Of a stretch of 64,000 nucleotides of DNA, positions 44,492 to 53,091 are shown piece after piece. Under the pieces are notes generated by a model. It ran no database searches. It saw only the letters and a program-made list of their open reading frames with translations, and was not told where the DNA came from. The translations under genes were made by a program, and so were the position numbers. The stretch's first letter is position 1. Each line of letters begins with the position of its first letter. This DNA is from Gammaproteobacteria bacterium UBA7310 (GTDB taxonomy: Bacteria; Pseudomonadota; Gammaproteobacteria; Pseudomonadales; Ketobacteraceae), in the NCBI GenBank assembly GCA_002471665.1, contig DKQK01000002.1, positions 34,952 to 98,951 on the forward strand. Direction: 5' to 3'.

Positions 44492-45394
44492 ATGAGTGCC
44501 TACAACATCGAAACCCGCCACTATCATCCCCGCTTCTGGCCGGTGTGGCTGCTGCTGGGTCTGGGCTGGAGCGTGGCGCAATTGCCTTTCCGGTTACAGT
44601 TGGCCCTGGGCCGTGGCCTGGGTCGGCTGGTCAAAGTAATCAGTGCCGAGCGCCGCCACGTGACCCGTCGCAACCTTGAAGTATGTTTCCCGAATTTGAG
44701 CCAGGCCGAACAGAAACAACTGTTCCATGACGCGTTTGATGAGCTGGGCATCGGCTTCATCGAAATCGGCCTGGCCTATTGGGGCAAGCCTGCACGGGTG
44801 GACCCGCTGTGCCACTTGAGCGGCATGGAACATATCGAAAAAGCCCGGGCGGACGGCAAGGGTGTCATGCTGATCGCCGCCCACATGACCTCCCTGGAAC
44901 TGTGCCTGCGCATGTTTTCGGAACGCCAACCCACGGCCGCCATGTACAAACCGGCCCACAACGATTTGTTCGAGCAGTACAGCGCCCTGAAACGGTCGCG
45001 CTACACCATTCCCGTGCCCAATCGCAGCATTCGCCCCTTCCTCAGCCACATGCGCAAAGGTGGCGTGGCCTTCTACCTGCCGGATCAGCACTACGGATTC
45101 CGCTTCAGCGTGTTCGCCCCCTTTTTCGGTGTGCAGACCGCCACCATCGCCAAAACTCCGGAATTCATCAACATCACCGGCGCCGCGGTGATCCCGGTTC
45201 TGTTCGGGCGCCGCGATGATGGCTATCACATCGAGGTCCAGCCCGCCCTGGACTACCCCACGGGAGATGCGGTGATGGATGCCACACTGCTGAACCAGTG
45301 TATCGAGAACAATATCCGTCGCTACCCTGCCCAGTATCTGTGGCAGCACCGACGCTTCAAGAGCCGCCCTCAGGGCGAGCCGTCCATATACTGA
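44492..45394 (+). CDS. LpxL/LpxM-type lysophospholipid or lipid A acyltransferase
   Basis: A 300-aa inner-membrane enzyme, start ATG 44492 with the usual motif YNIETRHYHPRFWPVW. It has an N-terminal hydrophobic anchor (about 16-35), then the HX4E acyltransferase motif AAHMTSLE, MYKPAHNDLFEQY and QHYGFRFSVFAPFFG. Family members add a secondary acyl chain to lipid A from acyl-ACP. The protein is close to LpxL (lauroyltransferase) in motif, but paralogues cannot be told apart here. It is followed after one base by the Nudix gene. Confidence 0.9.
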   Translation: MSAYNIETRHYHPRFWPVWLLLGLGWSVAQLPFRLQLALGRGLGRLVKVISAERRHVTRRNLEVCFPNLSQAEQKQLFHDAFDELGIGFIEIGLAYWGKPARVDPLCHLSGMEHIEKARADGKGVMLIAAHMTSLELCLRMFSERQPTAAMYKPAHNDLFEQYSALKRSRYTIPVPNRSIRPFLSHMRKGGVAFYLPDQHYGFRFSVFAPFFGVQTATIAKTPEFINITGAAVIPVLFGRRDDGYHIEVQPALDYPTGDAVMDATLLNQCIENNIRRYPAQYLWQHRRFKSRPQGEPSIY

Positions 45395-45395
45395 T

Positions 45396-45938
45396 ATGCA
45401 GTTGGGAGGCTGGATCGACCAGGCGGCGGTGGCGGTACTGTATCGGTACCGTGAGCAGGGCTGCGAATTGTTCTTTATCCAGCGGGCGAAAAAACCCGGT
45501 GATCCCTGGTCCGGGGATATGGCGTTTCCCGGTGGCCGCAAGCAGATCGAAGATGCCACCCTGCAAGACACCGCCATTCGGGAGACCTGGGAAGAAACCG
45601 GATTGGACCTGTTTCATCACGGCCGCCTGCAACAGAAATTACCCCACCAGCTGACCCGCAGTCATCGCAGCGGAGCCCCCATGCTGGTTACCCCATACCT
45701 ATTTCACTGGCTGGGCGGTGACGACCTCAATCTTAATCACGAATGCGACGATGCCCTGTGGATACCGTTGGCATTTTTCAACACAGCGGCTGAACGCAGT
45801 TCGCTGACCTGGAAGCAGGGGCATTTTTCCCTGCAGCTGCCCTGCTATCGTTTTGGCGATAAAACCGTGTGGGGGTTAACCCTGCGCATGCTGGACCGGA
45901 TTCGTCAGCAAGAGGCGTTGTTCCGGGGTTCAGATTAG
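45396..45938 (+). CDS. Nudix hydrolase, CoA-pyrophosphatase type
   Basis: A 180-aa Nudix protein. The box starts with GGRKQIED and continues TLQDTAIRETWEETGL; its spacing matches NudL/CoA diphosphatases, which have two residues more than the classic GX5EX7REUXEEXGU. It likely hydrolyses CoA or acyl-CoA to phosphopantetheine and adenosine 3',5'-bisphosphate. The ATG lies one base after the LpxL-type stop (TGATATG), so the two are co-translated. Its stop overlaps that of the opposite GGDEF/EAL gene by nine bases. Confidence 0.87.
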   Translation: MQLGGWIDQAAVAVLYRYREQGCELFFIQRAKKPGDPWSGDMAFPGGRKQIEDATLQDTAIRETWEETGLDLFHHGRLQQKLPHQLTRSHRSGAPMLVTPYLFHWLGGDDLNLNHECDDALWIPLAFFNTAAERSSLTWKQGHFSLQLPCYRFGDKTVWGLTLRMLDRIRQQEALFRGSD

Positions 45939-48740
45939 TTCCTGCTCCGGGCGGAACTGTTTGAAAAAGGCGGTGATCTTGTCGGCAGTCAGCGGCCGAC
46001 TCAGCAAGTATCCCTGCATGGCATCACAGCCGATGCTTTTCAGGTAGGTCAGTTGTGCTTTGGTTTCCACCCCTTCGGCAATCACTTTCTTGTCAAAGGA
46101 TTTTGCCAGATCCACCACACTGCGGGTGATGGCCTCACTGGCATCGTTATCGCCAATGCCCGCCACAAACTGTTGATCAATCTTCACCAGATCGAAAGGC
46201 AGGCGATGCAGATAACTCAGCGACGAATAACCGGTACCGAAATCATCAATGGCAATGGTGACCCCCAAAGCATTCAACTGGCCCAGTTTACGGGCCGCGC
46301 TTTCGGAGTCCATGATCAGAATGGATTCGGTTACTTCCAGTTCCAGATCGGTGTAATCCAGTCGGGCGTCGTCCACCGCCGATTGCACCACCGACACAAA
46401 ATCCATCCGCTCAAGCTGTAAACCGGACACATTCACCGAGATGCGTTTTACCGGAACGTCTTCCATGCGCCACACCGCCATCTGCCGACAGGCCTCCCGC
46501 AATACCCACTCGCCCACGTCCAGAATCAGGCCGGTGTCTTCCGCCACGTCGATAAACTCTGCGGGCACCAGCAGGCCGGCTTCCGCATCCCGTATCCGTA
46601 CCAGCGCCTCAACACTGAACTCGGCGCTCTGCCAAAACCATTGCGGCTGATACCGCAATTCAACCTGCTTGTTTTCCAGCGCACTGCGAATACGATGCTC
46701 CGCCGTGACCCGGCGTTGGGAAGCCCGGTTCATTTCCTCTTCAAAGTAGCGGTACTGGCCCCCGCCCTGTGCCTTGGCCCCGTGCATGGCGGTATCCGCC
46801 TTGCGCAACAGGGTTTCCACATCCAAGCCGTCGCTGGGGAACACCGCTATGCCGATGCTGCTGTTGAGAAAAAACTTTTTGCCATCAATGGAAAAGGGCG
46901 ACCCCAGCATGGTAATGATTTTATCCGCCACCCGGGTGGCCCGCATGGGCGTGTCAATGTTGTTCAGGACAATCACAAACTCATCACCACCCTGCCGTGC
47001 CACGGTATCTTCCAGTGTGACACACACCTGTAAACGCTCGGCTGTGCGAATCAGAATCTGGTCGCCCAGAGAATGCCCGTCGGTGTCGTTCACCTGCTGG
47101 AATTTATCCAGGTCAACAAACAGCACCGCACCGGCACCGTTGCTTTTGGTGGCGTGCTTGATGGCCTGATCCAGGCGGTCTTTCAGCAACTGACGGTTGG
47201 GCAATTGTGTCAAGGTATCGAAATGCGCCTGCCGGTAGAGTTTTTTCTCACGGCGCACTGCGGTAATGGCAACGGCCAACCGATCGGCAAAGTCTTTCAG
47301 CAGACTGCGATCCTGTTCCGACAGCCGATGGGATTTTTCCCACGCCAACGCCATCACGCCGCGGTTTTTTCCCGCCGCCAGAATCGGAAACAAATAGGTG
47401 CTGCCCCCCAGCAATTCCTTGCGCTGCGGCCACAGCCAGCCCAGGTATTTGGCATCGCTCAGCGATGCCCGGTGACTGGGTGGCAACACACAGAGCCAGT
47501 GATTTTCATCGTCGCTCAGGGTCTGTTGCAGCATCTGATAGCGGCCATTACTGCGGGTAAAGGTAAACAGCCACATCTCGTCCACGTTATCCGGATTACG
47601 CAGCGCCACCGCCGCCGCATCGCTGGTCACCAAATCCTGCAGGGTGTTCAGGGTTGATTGTGCCACCTGATCCGGATCCGGTACGTTCAGAATCAATTGA
47701 TCAATCCGCGAAAGCCCGGTTAACAACTGAAACTGCTTACCGATTTGCTGGGCCATGTCGTTGAAAGCCTGCGCCAGATCACCCAGCTCATCCTTAGTGG
47801 GTATGGACAGACTGATTTCAAAATTACGATTAGCTACCGCATGGGTTGCATCGATCAGCTGGCGCAAAGGCCGCAGAATGCGGCCAATCTGCATCACGCT
47901 CACCAACGCCGCCAGCAACACCGTCGCCGCCACCATCAACGACAACACCCGCTGCATCACCTGCAGGGTTTTGAACACATCCGCCCGCGGGTGGCTCACC
48001 CACAACCGCCAGGGCTGGGCCACACCAAACTGCTGATCCAAAAAAATACTGCGCACGCTCACCTGCTGCACGGCGGTACCATTGTTCCAGTCCACCTGAA
48101 AGTTGGAACGGTTACCCTGCTCCTGCGCCAACTCGATAAAACCACTGCGGCTGATTTCCTGGATGCGGGAACAATACAAAGGCCGCGCATCGCTGCCGAA
48201 TACGCAATAATTCAGATCAGGATTGCGGGATTCACTGTCACCCAACAGAAACGCAACGTCCAGTTCCGCCAGATACAGGGGCAAACCATCGTCGGCTGCG
48301 TCAGCCCCCACTGGCTGCAGCAGCAAAGCCCGGCCATCGGCAGTGGTCAGCAGAAACCGCTGCCCCTGCTGCAAACGTTGGCGCGCCGCCAGCTGTTGCT
48401 GTGGGGGCAGATGTGCGCTTGCGGTCTCAAACGCTTCCCAGTTGATGCGGAGCAGGCGCTTAAAGGGGGCCGCCGGTGTCTTCGGTGCCGTGTCGAACGC
48501 CTGCGCCTGGTAGGCAGCCGCCACCTGACTGCTGGCCAATAACAGGCGCTCGTACAGAATGGTGCTGTAGAAGCGGGCCTCTTTGCGCAGGCTGACCTGA
48601 CTCTCCCGCAGCAGGGCATTGCCCACATAATTGTATGAGAATGAGGCGAACAGCAACATCGGCAGCAATGCCGCCAAAAAGACCAGGATAAAAAACTTGC
48701 GGCCAAGCCCGCTACGTAATTCTTTTATTCGAACAAACAT
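45930..48740 (-). CDS. membrane GGDEF/EAL c-di-GMP enzyme with HAMP and GAF-like domains
   Basis: A 936-aa protein. It has a transmembrane helix (about 16-36), a large periplasmic sensor (about 37-265), a second helix, a HAMP domain (about 290-345) and a GAF-like region. A GGDEF domain with intact RQGGDEFVIVL and an EAL domain with VEALVRI, DDFGTGYSS, KIDQQFV and AEGVE follow. Both catalytic sets look complete, so it could be bifunctional, with the EAL hydrolysing c-di-GMP. A periplasmic signal presumably sets the balance. The start at 48740 lacks a conspicuous Shine-Dalgarno sequence. Confidence 0.9.
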   Translation of the reverse strand: MFVRIKELRSGLGRKFFILVFLAALLPMLLFASFSYNYVGNALLRESQVSLRKEARFYSTILYERLLLASSQVAAAYQAQAFDTAPKTPAAPFKRLLRINWEAFETASAHLPPQQQLAARQRLQQGQRFLLTTADGRALLLQPVGADAADDGLPLYLAELDVAFLLGDSESRNPDLNYCVFGSDARPLYCSRIQEISRSGFIELAQEQGNRSNFQVDWNNGTAVQQVSVRSIFLDQQFGVAQPWRLWVSHPRADVFKTLQVMQRVLSLMVAATVLLAALVSVMQIGRILRPLRQLIDATHAVANRNFEISLSIPTKDELGDLAQAFNDMAQQIGKQFQLLTGLSRIDQLILNVPDPDQVAQSTLNTLQDLVTSDAAAVALRNPDNVDEMWLFTFTRSNGRYQMLQQTLSDDENHWLCVLPPSHRASLSDAKYLGWLWPQRKELLGGSTYLFPILAAGKNRGVMALAWEKSHRLSEQDRSLLKDFADRLAVAITAVRREKKLYRQAHFDTLTQLPNRQLLKDRLDQAIKHATKSNGAGAVLFVDLDKFQQVNDTDGHSLGDQILIRTAERLQVCVTLEDTVARQGGDEFVIVLNNIDTPMRATRVADKIITMLGSPFSIDGKKFFLNSSIGIAVFPSDGLDVETLLRKADTAMHGAKAQGGGQYRYFEEEMNRASQRRVTAEHRIRSALENKQVELRYQPQWFWQSAEFSVEALVRIRDAEAGLLVPAEFIDVAEDTGLILDVGEWVLREACRQMAVWRMEDVPVKRISVNVSGLQLERMDFVSVVQSAVDDARLDYTDLELEVTESILIMDSESAARKLGQLNALGVTIAIDDFGTGYSSLSYLHRLPFDLVKIDQQFVAGIGDNDASEAITRSVVDLAKSFDKKVIAEGVETKAQLTYLKSIGCDAMQGYLLSRPLTADKITAFFKQFRPEQELI

Positions 48741-49095
48741 ACCGCCAGCTATGGCTCTAAGTAACTGAAAAAGGGTTTAAAAAAGCATAGCATAGGCGCC
48801 TTCGGCCACACCGTGCCTATGTCGAATTATTTAACAATTCCCGATGGCGCCGGGGCGCGCCTGACATCGCCTAACCGGGCCGGAACCCGGCCAAGCACCC
48901 CAAGCAAACCGTTAAAACCACCTATTTTACTTCGAATATGAAAGTTACTGGGCGTCGATAAATTTAACAGTTATCATCAGGGGCTTATGGCGCGAAAGCG
49001 ATATGGTACTGTTTTTACTGTAGAAAAACTAATTGGCTTAAGTGTTGCTTGGCCATGCGCGATCGTTTTACAAGGATGACCCCGGAGTAGAAAAC
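48741..49095. other. intergenic region upstream of small membrane gene
   Basis: 355 bases, divergent between the GGDEF/EAL protein and the 52-aa gene; no gene is evident. The AT-rich block 48960-49040 is a candidate promoter area. Confidence 0.35.
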
Positions 49096-49254
49096 ATGAA
49101 ACCCCTTGCATTCACCGCACTCGCCCTGGTGAGTACGCCCGGATTGGCCGCGCCTGCGATCACGGCGCAGTATGGTGACCTGATCGGTGCCGGGGCCATG
49201 ATGCTGATCGGCACCATCACCCTGATCCTGGCCCGGCGCCGTACCTCGGCCTAG
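49096..49254 (+). CDS. 52-aa membrane peptide with signal-like leader and RRR tail
   Basis: ATG 49096 opens a 52-aa frame encoding a hydrophobic leader (about 1-20, ending LAAPA), a short linker, one transmembrane helix (LIGAGAMMLIGTITLILA) and the basic end RRRTSA. It looks like a short signal peptide plus a C-terminal anchor of the kind used in surface-sorting tails. No known name. It is too short for certainty but has coding-like codons and precedes coaD, separated by 77 bases. Confidence 0.5.
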   Translation: MKPLAFTALALVSTPGLAAPAITAQYGDLIGAGAMMLIGTITLILARRRTSA

Positions 49255-49331
49255 CCCGCCCGCACACCGGTTGAGCTTGACACTGGCTTACGTTAATCTG
49301 CGCCCTCATTTTGACAAGGTGAGCGTAAGCC

Positions 49332-49817
49332 ATGACCACACACACTCGCGTCGTATACCCCGGAACCTTTGATCCCATTACCAATGGCCATTTAGATCTG
49401 GTGGAACGGGCCTCACGTCTGTTTGACGAAGTGGTGGTCGCCATCGCCGCCAGTGAAAAGAAAAAGCCCCTGTTCGATCTGGAACAACGCATCCAGCTGG
49501 CCCGGGAGGTGGTTACCCACCTGCCCAATGTGGAAGTCAAAGGCTTCAGCAAACTGCTGGTGTTCTTCTGCCAGGAGGAAAAAGCCAATGTATTGCTGCG
49601 CGGATTGCGGGCCGTATCGGACTTTGAATACGAATTCCAGCTGGCCAACATGAACCGGGCGTTGGATCACAGCATCGAGACCGCCTTTCTGACCCCGTCG
49701 GAGCATCTCTCCTTCATCAGCTCGTCGCTGGTACGTGAGATCTCCTCCCTGGGTGGTGACGTCAGTCCCTTTGTACCGGGCCCGGTACTTGCGGCATTGC
49801 AGGCAAAACACGGTTAA
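49332..49817 (+). CDS. coaD: phosphopantetheine adenylyltransferase CoaD
   Basis: A 161-aa hexameric cytidylyltransferase-like enzyme, the fourth step of CoA synthesis (4'-phosphopantetheine plus ATP to dephospho-CoA). Signature YPGTFDPITNGHLDLVERA includes the HxGH-like nucleotide-binding motif, and the second site SSSLVREISSLGGDV is intact. Length is typical. It is followed after 80 bases by the ferredoxin gene. Confidence 0.97.
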   Translation: MTTHTRVVYPGTFDPITNGHLDLVERASRLFDEVVVAIAASEKKKPLFDLEQRIQLAREVVTHLPNVEVKGFSKLLVFFCQEEKANVLLRGLRAVSDFEYEFQLANMNRALDHSIETAFLTPSEHLSFISSSLVREISSLGGDVSPFVPGPVLAALQAKHG

Positions 49818-49897
49818 TATCCATACGGACTGTCCGTGGATGAACGGGCAGCTCACCAGTAAACTGACGCATACCGTCATTCAGCAGAGAGAACAGT

Positions 49898-50149
49898 ATG
49901 GCCCTGATCATCACCGACGATTGCATCAATTGCGATGTCTGCGAACCCGAGTGCCCCAATGGCGCCATTTCGCAGGGTGACGAAATTTACATCATTGATC
50001 CCGGCAAATGCACCGAGTGCGTGGGGCACTATGACGAGCCCCAATGCCAACAGGTCTGCCCCGTGGATTGTATCCCCCTGGATCCCCAGCACGTGGAGTC
50101 CGAAGAGGAGTTGATGGAAAAGTACGAGCGCTTACAGGCAGAAGGCTGA
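49898..50149 (+). CDS. YfhL/AlvinFd-type 2[4Fe-4S] ferredoxin
   Basis: An 83-aa ferredoxin with two cluster motifs: CINCDVCEPECP, and a second with a longer gap, CTEC-x8-CQQVCP, the feature of Allochromatium-type ferredoxins. A C-terminal acidic helix (SEEELMEKYERLQ) is also typical of that type. These have unusually low-potential clusters and single-electron partners in the cytoplasm. It is often found next to coaD, as here. Confidence 0.95.
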   Translation: MALIITDDCINCDVCEPECPNGAISQGDEIYIIDPGKCTECVGHYDEPQCQQVCPVDCIPLDPQHVESEEELMEKYERLQAEG

Positions 50150-50183
50150 CCTGCAACACTGGACTTCTGCGACCGGAACCACT

Positions 50184-50208
50184 AAAAAGGCCACTGGGCC
50201 TTTTTTTT
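50184..50208 (+). terminator. intrinsic terminator after ferredoxin gene
   Basis: A stem of AAAAAGGCC (50184-50192) and GGCCTTTTT with loop ACTG is followed by a T-run to 50208. Confidence 0.9.
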
Positions 50209-50229
50209 CGTCTGCTCTAAGGAAGGAAC

Positions 50230-51912
50230 ATGTTGATTCGACTCTGTTTTTTGCTGGCCATTCTGGCCGGTTCACACGCTTCTGCCAGTGTTCTCCCCAA
50301 GCAGGCGGCGGTGGCCAGTGCTCACCCGCTGGCCACAGAAGCCGGCATCAGAATTCTGGAATCCGGCGGCAACGCCTTTGACGCGGCCATTACCGTGGCG
50401 GCAGTGCTGGGTGTGGTGGAGCCCTACAGCGCCGGCATCGGCGGTGGTGGGTTCTGGATGCTGCAGCGGGGTAAGGACGGCAAAACCATCATGCTGGATG
50501 CCCGCGAGAGGGCACCGGGGGCCGCCCACAAAAATCTCTACCTTGATGAACAAGGCAAGGTGGATCGCGATAAAGCCACCAATACGGCCCTGGCGGCGGG
50601 CATTCCCGGGCAGGCCGCGGCCTTCGTTCATCTGTCCGACCACTATGGCACCCTGGCGCTGGCAGACACCCTGGCGCCGGCCATTCGCCTGGCCGCCGGC
50701 GGCTTTCCGGTCAACAAGGTCTACCGGCATCTGGCGGAAATGCGCGCCTCCACCTTACGCCGCTACCCGGCCAGTAAACGGATTTTCCTGCGCGATGGCA
50801 AGGTTCCCGATGGCGGCCTCATCGTGCAGCAGGGCCTGGCCAGCACCCTCAAAACCCTGGCCGAAAAAGGCTTCGACGGCTTCTATAAAGGCGAGCTGGC
50901 GAAACGTCTGGTGGCAGGCGCCAACGCCCACGGTGGAATCTGGTCGTTGGAGGATCTGGCCAACTACCGGGTCATTGAGCGTGAGCCTGTCCGTTTCCAG
51001 TACGCCGATGCGGTGATCTGGTCCGCCCCGCCCCCCTCTTCCGGTGGCGTGGCCCTGGCGCAGATGTTCGGCATGCTGTCGCTGTTCAATCTGGACACCA
51101 AATCCAGTGCCGATCGCACCCACCTGCTGATCGAAGTGATGCGCCGGGCGTATCGGGATCGCGCCGAGTATCTGGGTGATCCGGACTACGTGGACATCCC
51201 CATCGCCCGCCTCACCAGCGCTGCTTACCTGGACAACCTGGCCAGCTCCATCTCCATGGCGCACGCCACCCCCAGCAGCGAATTGGGATTGCCCAAGCAG
51301 ACCGGCTCCGGTACCCACACCACGCATTTTTCCATCATTGACCGGCAGGGTAACAAGGTCGCCGCCACCCTCTCCATTAATCTGCCGTTTGGTTCCGGCG
51401 TTACCGTCGCCGGTACCGGAGTGTTGCTGAACAACGAGATGGATGACTTTTCAGCCAAACCCGGCAGCCCCAATGCCTATGGCCTGATCGGCTCCGAGGC
51501 CAACGCCATCGCCGGGGGTAAGCGCCCCCTGTCCAGCATGACCCCCACCTTCATGGAATACGGCCCCAAGGATAATCGCCAGTTCGCCCTGATCGGTACC
51601 CCCGGTGGCAGCCGCATTATCACCATGGTATTCCTGGGCTTGCTGGAGGCACTGCAACAACGAGGCCCCCAGGCCTGGGTGGACCGGCCCCGCTTTCATC
51701 ACCAGTTCGCACCGGACGTGGTACAACACGAAACCGACGCATTTGACAGCGCGGCCCTGGCCGACCTGAAGCAACGGGGCCACCAGCTGAAGGACGTGGG
51801 CCGCCACTACGGCGACATGCATGCCATTCGCTGGTACATGCACAATGGCAATGTGGAAGCGGCGTCTGATCAGCGCCGCCTGGGCAAGGCCATGCTGGGC
51901 AAGGCGCAATAA
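50230..51912 (+). CDS. ggt: gamma-glutamyltransferase
   Basis: A 560-aa periplasmic Ntn-hydrolase precursor with a signal peptide (1-20). It transfers or hydrolyses the gamma-glutamyl group of glutathione. Cleavage to the large and small subunits is expected before the conserved threonine in GTHTTHFSIIDRQGN. Substrate residues in NEMDDFSAKPG and GKRPLSSMTPTF are conserved. The start follows GGAAGGAA. It has 42 bases before the RND adaptor gene. Confidence 0.94.
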   Translation: MLIRLCFLLAILAGSHASASVLPKQAAVASAHPLATEAGIRILESGGNAFDAAITVAAVLGVVEPYSAGIGGGGFWMLQRGKDGKTIMLDARERAPGAAHKNLYLDEQGKVDRDKATNTALAAGIPGQAAAFVHLSDHYGTLALADTLAPAIRLAAGGFPVNKVYRHLAEMRASTLRRYPASKRIFLRDGKVPDGGLIVQQGLASTLKTLAEKGFDGFYKGELAKRLVAGANAHGGIWSLEDLANYRVIEREPVRFQYADAVIWSAPPPSSGGVALAQMFGMLSLFNLDTKSSADRTHLLIEVMRRAYRDRAEYLGDPDYVDIPIARLTSAAYLDNLASSISMAHATPSSELGLPKQTGSGTHTTHFSIIDRQGNKVAATLSINLPFGSGVTVAGTGVLLNNEMDDFSAKPGSPNAYGLIGSEANAIAGGKRPLSSMTPTFMEYGPKDNRQFALIGTPGGSRIITMVFLGLLEALQQRGPQAWVDRPRFHHQFAPDVVQHETDAFDSAALADLKQRGHQLKDVGRHYGDMHAIRWYMHNGNVEAASDQRRLGKAMLGKAQ

Positions 51913-51954
51913 GGTTTACTCATCATACTGTTATCGACCGATCTGGAGATCACC

Positions 51955-53091
51955 ATGCAACACCGTATTATTGCGTTAAGCGTGCTCGCACTGAGCCTGT
52001 TACTGGGCGCCTGCGAAAAGAAAGCGCCACCGGAGGCGCAGGCGCCGGAAGTGTTCGTGGTGATTGCCAGCGAACAGCCCTATTACCCGCAGCGCGGTTT
52101 CAACGCGCACGTCGAGTCCAAGAGCGACGTCAATATCACCGCGGAAGTTACCGGCAAACTGCTGGCCATTCACTTCAAGGAAGGTGACGATGTGAGCGCC
52201 GGCACGCCCCTGTTCGACATTGACCCTGCCCCCTACAAAGCGGCACTGGCCCGGGCCAAGGCGGAACTGGCCAAGGCAGAAGCCAATAAAGCCAATGCCA
52301 TCAAGAATTTTGCCCGTGGCAAAAAACTGGTGGAAGACGGCTACATCTCCGCATCTGAATACGACACTCTGGAAGCCCGTGAACTGGAAGCCACGGCGGC
52401 GGTGGAAGCGGCCAAGGCCGCGGTGGAAAGTGCCGCGGTGGATCTGGAGTACACTACCATCAAGGCCCCGCAGGATGGCCGCGTCGGCCGTGCCAAACCG
52501 TCTGTGGGCGATGTGGTCAGCCCCGGCTACGGGGTGCTCACCACCCTGGTGGGCAAAAACGATATGGAAGTGGTGTTCCAGTTACCGGAGCGGCTGTTGC
52601 TGGTGGCGCAGCGGCCGGACGCCAAGGCCAAAGTAGAGGATTTCGAGGTGGCACTGACCATGCCGGACGGCACCGAGTACCCCCACACCGGCACCATCCA
52701 CTATTTTTCCAATCGGGTGGACCCCTCCACCGGAACAGTGGAAACCCGGGCCGCCATCCCCAACCCCAATGACCTGCTGCGCCCCGGCCTCTACGTGCAG
52801 GCGGTGGTGCGGGTGAAGGAGCCCATCATGGGGCTGATGATTCCCCAGGCAGCGCTGCAGGTGGACCAACGGGGTACTTATGTGCTGGCAGTGGGCGAGC
52901 ACAACACGGTGAAGCGCATCAACCTCACCACCGGTGAGCGCTTTGGCGAAAACGTATTGGTGAACTCCGGCCTGGATGCCGGTGAGCGGGTCATTGTGCG
53001 CGGCGTACAGAAAGTCCGCCCCGGTACCGAAGTGAAGGTTTCCGAATACAAACCGGCCACCGAGCCCGCTGCCGGGAGCCCAGCCCAGTGA
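51955..53091 (+). CDS. RND efflux periplasmic adaptor lipoprotein (MexA/AcrA-like)
   Basis: A 378-aa membrane fusion protein with lipobox LLGAC (acylated C19). It has the usual lipoyl half-motifs (FNAHVESKSDVNITAEVTGK, and YTTIKAPQDGRVGRA), a helical hairpin (about 95-145), a beta-barrel and a membrane-proximal domain ending GTEVKVSEY. It links an RND pump to an outer-membrane channel. Its stop overlaps the pump start as GTGA. No TolC-like gene is next to it, so it must share a channel encoded elsewhere. Confidence 0.93.
   Translation: MQHRIIALSVLALSLLLGACEKKAPPEAQAPEVFVVIASEQPYYPQRGFNAHVESKSDVNITAEVTGKLLAIHFKEGDDVSAGTPLFDIDPAPYKAALARAKAELAKAEANKANAIKNFARGKKLVEDGYISASEYDTLEARELEATAAVEAAKAAVESAAVDLEYTTIKAPQDGRVGRAKPSVGDVVSPGYGVLTTLVGKNDMEVVFQLPERLLLVAQRPDAKAKVEDFEVALTMPDGTEYPHTGTIHYFSNRVDPSTGTVETRAAIPNPNDLLRPGLYVQAVVRVKEPIMGLMIPQAALQVDQRGTYVLAVGEHNTVKRINLTTGERFGENVLVNSGLDAGERVIVRGVQKVRPGTEVKVSEYKPATEPAAGSPAQ

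Noticed and set aside
44594..45577. Minus-strand frame of 327 codons opposite the LpxL-type and Nudix genes
   Set aside because: Both plus-strand genes have full family motifs; this frame is their complement.
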